From Streptomyces sp. A0958 (lineage in GTDB: Bacteria; Actinomycetota; Actinomycetes; Streptomycetales; Streptomycetaceae): a stretch of 64,000 nt of DNA. The stretch is taken from contig NZ_SSBK01000001.1 of the NCBI RefSeq assembly GCF_004795035.1, positions 124,001-188,000 on the forward strand. The letters run 5' to 3'. The stretch's first letter is position 1. The number at the start of each line of letters is the position of its first letter. Shown in pieces: positions 60,465 to 64,000 of this stretch. The position numbers and the translations under genes were made by a program. The notes beneath the pieces were generated by a model, which was not told the DNA's origin, searched no databases, and saw only the letters and a list, made by a program, of their open reading frames with translations.

Positions 60465-61382
60465 ATGGGGAACTTCTTGGCAGGCAAGGTCGTCGCCGTA
60501 ACCGGTGCCGGGCGCGGCATCGGCCGGGCCGTCGCACTCGCGGCGGCGGCGGAGGGCGCGAAGGTCGTCGTCAACGACTACGGCGTCTCCATCGAGGGCG
60601 GCGAACCGGCGAGCGAGATAGCCGAGTCCGTCGTCAAGGAGATCGAGGCGGCGGGCGGCGAGGCGGTCGCCGTCGCGGACGACATCTCCACGATGGCCGG
60701 CGGGCAGCGGGTCGTGGACACCGCGCTCGAACGGTACGGACGGATTGACGGGGTCGTCTGCGTGGCCGGCATCCTGCGCGAACGGATGCTGTTCAACATG
60801 TCCGAGGCGGAGTGGGACCCCGTGGTCGCCACCCACCTCAAGGGCACCTTCACCGTCTTCCGGGCCGCATCCGCCGTCATGCGCAAGCAGGAAGGCGCCG
60901 GCACGCTGATCGGCTTCACCAGCGGCAACCACCAGGGGAGCGTCGCCCAGGCGAACTACAGCGCGGCGAAGGGCGGCATCATCTCGCTCGTCCGCAGCGC
61001 GGCGCTCGGCCTCCACAAGTACGGCGTCACCGCGAACGCGGTCGCCCCCGTGGCCCGTACCCGCATGTCCGCCAACGTCCCCATGGAGCTGAAGGAGATC
61101 GGCGAACCGGAGGACGTGGCGGCCCTGGTCGTCTACCTCCTCAGCGAACGGGCCAGGGCCGAGGGGATCACCGGCCAGGTGTACACGATCGCGGGCCCGA
61201 AGATCGCCGTCTGGGCCCAGCCGAGGGAACTGCGCGCGGCCTACGCCGAAGGCGCGGCCTGGACCCCGGAACGCATCGCGGACTTCCTGCCGGGGACGGT
61301 GGGGGTGGACCCGATGCCGATGCTGGCGCGGCTGGAGGAGATGGCTGAGGCGGCGCGCACGAAGTCCCGCCCCAATGCGTGA
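60465..61382 (+). CDS. Short-chain dehydrogenase/reductase
   Basis: A 305-residue SDR. TGAGRGIGRAVA is the nucleotide loop, VNDYGVSIEGGEPAS follows beta2 (in the manner of peroxisomal HSD17B4-like hydroxyacyl-CoA dehydrogenases), catalytic Ser in GFTSGNHQG and YSAAKGG the YxxxK pair. It probably oxidises a 3-hydroxyacyl-CoA in the pathway. Longer than average through a C-terminal tail (PERIADFLPGTVGVDPMPML). Confidence 0.93.
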   Translation: MGNFLAGKVVAVTGAGRGIGRAVALAAAAEGAKVVVNDYGVSIEGGEPASEIAESVVKEIEAAGGEAVAVADDISTMAGGQRVVDTALERYGRIDGVVCVAGILRERMLFNMSEAEWDPVVATHLKGTFTVFRAASAVMRKQEGAGTLIGFTSGNHQGSVAQANYSAAKGGIISLVRSAALGLHKYGVTANAVAPVARTRMSANVPMELKEIGEPEDVAALVVYLLSERARAEGITGQVYTIAGPKIAVWAQPRELRAAYAEGAAWTPERIADFLPGTVGVDPMPMLARLEEMAEAARTKSRPNA

Positions 61383-61402
61383 ATCGGCGGGATGCGATTT
61401 TC

Positions 61403-61527
61403 AGCCCCTCCGGCGATTGAGCAGCGGGGGTTCGGGGGCGGAGCCCCCGGGGCGCTGCCCCCGGACCCGCCTCTCAATCGCCGGAGGGGCTTGGTTTCGC
61501 GCCCGCTCCTCAATCGCCGGAGGGGCT
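61403..61527. repeat. REP-like inverted repeats between the SDR and alcohol dehydrogenase genes
   Basis: AGCCCCTCCGGCGATTGAG (61403-61421) recurs twice as an exact complement (61472-61490 and 61509-61527); GGGGGCGGAGCCCCC lies inside. It can form alternative large hairpins and is a variant of the repeat at 52.6-53.3 kb. Confidence 0.85.
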
Positions 61528-61557
61528 TGAGTTGACCCCCGATCAAAGGAGCCGCAC

Positions 61558-62607
61558 ATGAGAGGCATCGTCTTCGACGGCAAGCGTGCCGAGGTCGTTC
61601 ACGACCTGGAGATACGCGACCCCGCCCCCGGCGAGGTCCGCGTCGCCATCGCCGCCGCAGGCCTCTGTCACAGCGATCTGTCGGTGATCGACGGCACGAT
61701 CCCGTTCCCGCTGCCCGTCGTCCTCGGCCACGAGGGGGCCGGCGTCGTCGACGCGGTCGGCCCCGGCGTCACGCACGTCGCCCCCGGCGACCACGTCGCG
61801 CTGTCCACGCTCGCCGGCTGCGGCGCCTGCGCGCAGTGCGACCGGGGCAGGCCCACGATGTGCCGGAAGGCGATCGGGAGCCCCGGCCGGCCGTTCACGC
61901 GGGGCGGCGAGCGGCTGTACCAGTTCGCGTCGAACTCCGCGTTCGCGGAGAAGACCCTCGTCAAGGCCGTGCAGGCGGTGAAGATCCCCGAGGAGCTGCC
62001 GCTCACCTCGGCGGCCCTGATCGGCTGCGGGGTGCTGACGGGGGTCGGAGCCGTACTGAACAGGGCGAAGGTCGACCGGGGCGAGAGCGTCCTCGTGATC
62101 GGGACGGGCGGGATCGGGCTCAACGTGATCCAGGGTGCGCGGCTCGCCGGTGCGCTGACGATCGTCGCGGTGGACTCGAACCCGGACAAGGAGGCCGTGG
62201 CCCGCCGGTTCGGCGCCACGCACTTCCTGACGTCGGCCGAGGGCGTCAGGGACATCCTGCCGGACGGCGTCGACCACGCCTTCGAGTGCGTCGGCCGTAC
62301 CGAGCTGATCCGTACGGCGATCGACCTGCTCGACCGGCACGGCCAGGCCGTCCTGCTGGGCGTACCGGCGGCGACGGCCGAGGCGTCGTTCCTCGTGTCC
62401 TCGCTGTACCTGGACAAGTCGATCCTCGGCTGCCGCTACGGCTCCTCGCGCCCGCAGCGGGACATCGCCCTGTACGCGGACCTGTACCGGGAGGGCCGGC
62501 TACTGCTCGACGAACTGGTCACCGCCACCTATCCGGTGGAGGACTTCGCCGAGGCGGTGGACGACGCGCACCACGGGCGGGTGGCCCGGGGCGTGCTGGT
62601 GTTCTGA
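61558..62607 (+). CDS. Zinc-dependent alcohol dehydrogenase (MDR family)
   Basis: A 349-residue class III-like dehydrogenase. Catalytic zinc: AGLCHSDLSVIDG and VLGHEGAGVV; structural zinc: CGACAQCDRGRPTMC; Rossmann loop VIGTGGIGLNVIQ. NAD(P)-linked oxidation of an alcohol, maybe NDMA-type or hydroxyacyl substrate. AAGGAG precedes the ATG. It follows the SDR gene after the repeat region. Confidence 0.94.
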   Translation: MRGIVFDGKRAEVVHDLEIRDPAPGEVRVAIAAAGLCHSDLSVIDGTIPFPLPVVLGHEGAGVVDAVGPGVTHVAPGDHVALSTLAGCGACAQCDRGRPTMCRKAIGSPGRPFTRGGERLYQFASNSAFAEKTLVKAVQAVKIPEELPLTSAALIGCGVLTGVGAVLNRAKVDRGESVLVIGTGGIGLNVIQGARLAGALTIVAVDSNPDKEAVARRFGATHFLTSAEGVRDILPDGVDHAFECVGRTELIRTAIDLLDRHGQAVLLGVPAATAEASFLVSSLYLDKSILGCRYGSSRPQRDIALYADLYREGRLLLDELVTATYPVEDFAEAVDDAHHGRVARGVLVF

Positions 62608-62632
62608 CGCCGGCGTCCCGAGGAGGCCCGGC

Positions 62633-63625
62633 TCACGCCCGGTTGCCCGCCGCCGAGCGGAACGTCCGCCGGTAGACCGTGGGGGAGACCCCCAGCGCCG
62701 CCTGCAGGTGCTGCCGCAACGACGTGGAGGTGCCGAAGCCGGCGTCCCGCGCCACCTGGTCGATCGACAGGTCGGTGGACTCCAGCAGCCGGCGCGCCAG
62801 CTCGACCCGCTGCTGGGTCAGCCACTGCACGGGGCTGACGCCGACCTCCTCGCGGAAGCGCCGGGTGAACGTCCGTACGCTCATCGACTCCTGCTGGGCC
62901 ATGTCCCGCAGCAGGATCGGCCGTTCCAGCCGGCCCAGCGCCCAGGCCCGTGCGGTGGTCGTCGTGGCGAACTGCGTGTCGGGGACGGGCCGCTGGATGT
63001 ACTGCGCCTGGCCGCCGTCGCGGTGCGGCGGTACGACCGTGCGCCGGGCGACGTCGTTGGCGACGGCGGTGCCGTGGTCGCGGCGCACCATGTGCAGGCA
63101 CAGGTCGATCCCGGCGGCGACCCCGGCGGAGGTCAGGACGTCGCCGTCGTCGATGAACAGGACGTCGGGGTCGACCCGGACGGCGGGAAAGAGCTGCTGG
63201 AAGTGGTCGGCGGAGGCCCAGTGCGTGGTGGCGGGGCGCCCGTCGAGGTAGCCGGCGGCGGCCAGGACGTAGCTGCCGGTGCAGATGGACACCATCCGGG
63301 TGCCGGGCCGGACGTACGCGAACGCGGCGGCCAGCTCGTCGGTCAGCCGGCCCTCGGAGTGGACGGGCCCCAGCTCGTAACTGGCCGGGACGACGACCGT
63401 ATCGGCCGTGGCGAGGGCTTCGGGCCCGTTCCCGACGGTGATCGTGAAGTCCGCGTCGGTACGGACGGGGCCGGGCGGGCGGACCGAGCAGGTCACGACG
63501 TCGTACAGCTTCCGGCTCCGGTCCAGCGGCTCGGCACCGCGTGCGAGCCCGAATATCCGTTGGGGAATGCCCAGTTCGAAGGGGAGCAGCCCGTCGAGGG
63601 CGAGAACGACGACCCGGTGCGGCAC
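62633..63625 (-). CDS. GlxA-family AraC-type transcriptional regulator
   Basis: A 330-residue regulator. N-terminal DJ-1/PfpI-like domain: VVVLALDGLLPFELGIPQRI, SICTGSYVLAAAGYLDGR; C-terminal AraC HTH pair: MSVRTFTRRFREEVGVSP and IDQVARDAGFGTSTSLRQHL. The GTG at 63625 has GGGAG upstream. It is divergent from an MFS gene it probably controls. Confidence 0.93.
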   Translation of the reverse strand: MPHRVVVLALDGLLPFELGIPQRIFGLARGAEPLDRSRKLYDVVTCSVRPPGPVRTDADFTITVGNGPEALATADTVVVPASYELGPVHSEGRLTDELAAAFAYVRPGTRMVSICTGSYVLAAAGYLDGRPATTHWASADHFQQLFPAVRVDPDVLFIDDGDVLTSAGVAAGIDLCLHMVRRDHGTAVANDVARRTVVPPHRDGGQAQYIQRPVPDTQFATTTTARAWALGRLERPILLRDMAQQESMSVRTFTRRFREEVGVSPVQWLTQQRVELARRLLESTDLSIDQVARDAGFGTSTSLRQHLQAALGVSPTVYRRTFRSAAGNRA

Positions 63626-63683
63626 AATGTGACTCCCTGCCGGCCTAGCTGGTGTAGACCATAAGCTGATACATGTCATCGGT

Positions 63684-64000
63684 GTGAAGGAAAAGTCAGC
63701 AGACTCCGTGTGCATTCCCGCCACGGACCACGAGCACGCCCCGGGCGGTCCGTCCCCCCTCGCGTCCCCTCTCCCACCCCTGTTCCCGGAGGGCCGGCGG
63801 CTCTGGAACCGTAACTTCCGGCTGTTCTTCGTCGCCCGGACCGCGGCGCTCTTCGGTGACGGGATGATCCCCGTGGCCCTCACCGCGGGTCTGCTCGGGG
63901 CCGGACGGCCGCATTCGGCGGTCGGGTACGCCCTGGCGGCCTGGATGGGCCCGCTCGCGCTGTTCGTGCTCTTCGGCGGTGTCCTCGCGGACCGGTTCAC
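63684..64000 (+). CDS. MFS transporter, N-terminal part
   Basis: The frame runs off the window after ~105 residues: LWNRNFRLFFVARTAALFGD, GMIPVALTAGLLGAG, WMGPLALFVLFGGVLADRF. It resembles the first two helices and part of motif A of MFS exporters of the enterobactin-exporter (EntS) group. The first ~45 residues are hydrophilic and proline-rich. The GTG start is a guess: AAGGAAA lies within the frame, so the true start may be at a GTG near 63708. Confidence 0.8.
   Translation, partial: MKEKSADSVCIPATDHEHAPGGPSPLASPLPPLFPEGRRLWNRNFRLFFVARTAALFGDGMIPVALTAGLLGAGRPHSAVGYALAAWMGPLALFVLFGGVLADRF

Noticed and set aside
62708..63664. Plus-strand frame opposite the GlxA-type regulator
   Set aside because: Antisense shadow; the regulator on the minus strand shows both expected domains.

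Overview
The window reads as chromosomal DNA of a Streptomyces species. The base composition is very high in G+C, almost every gene uses G/C third positions, GTG starts are common, and overlapping ATGA/GTGA stop-start joints are frequent. It holds several lineage markers: a complete conservon (CvnA-D plus two P450s), a DmdR1-type DtxR regulator, XRE/DUF397 pairs and an NsdA-like HTH/TPR regulator. No rRNA, tRNA or CRISPR array was seen.

Layout. 1-2.3 kb: end of a GNAT gene, an Uma2 protein and serC. 2.3-7.8 kb: conservon operon on the minus strand (cvnA-B-C-D, a P450 with a degenerate ExxR motif, then a normal P450). 8-14.7 kb: a fused FAD/Fe-S oxidase, a small membrane protein, an EamA exporter, and a divergent HxlR/MFS pair with a candidate operator. 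14.4-16.9 kb: DinB-like gene followed by a scrap zone with a MITE-like element, a disrupted reading frame and a truncated hydrolase. 17-24.3 kb: an Atu/Liu-type operon (TIGR03084 protein, AtuA, carboxylase beta, biotin carboxylase, acyl-CoA dehydrogenase). 24.4-28.5 kb: an inserted-looking island (radical SAM, CYTH, anti-sigma-type ATPase, XRE, DUF397). 28.5-30 kb: an enoyl-CoA hydratase and TetR gene that carry the same operator/promoter as the Atu-like operon. 30-32.3 kb: an AAA ATPase plus RloB pair resembling the AbiL defence system, beside a frameshifted pseudogene. 32.6-39.6 kb: GNAT, orphan type II thioesterase, citrate synthase, pdxH, a putative micro-gene with a 15-nt perfect Shine-Dalgarno, PAS/GAF protein, SIS protein, DtxR regulator. 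40-51.4 kb: hydrolase with an SOS-like box, ABC exporter, primase-polymerase-like protein, HTH/TPR regulator, Gln-rich membrane protein, purU, and an ECF sigma factor with a zinc anti-sigma/MDMPI fusion. 51.6-52.6 kb: STAS protein and EF-hand protein. 53.3-62.6 kb: acyl-CoA catabolism genes (CoA ligase, amidohydrolase, two acyl-CoA dehydrogenases, cyclase, SDR, zinc alcohol dehydrogenase) with a shared palindrome at two divergent promoters, interrupted by an anti-sigma-type ATPase. 62.6-64 kb: GlxA-type regulator divergent from a truncated MFS gene.

The points most worth a second look are the putative micro-gene at 36.1-36.3 kb, the AbiL-like ATPase/RloB pair, the shared operator that joins two catabolic units across an island, and the radical SAM/CYTH cassette inside that island. 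All functional calls rest on reading motifs and gene order; no database search was run.
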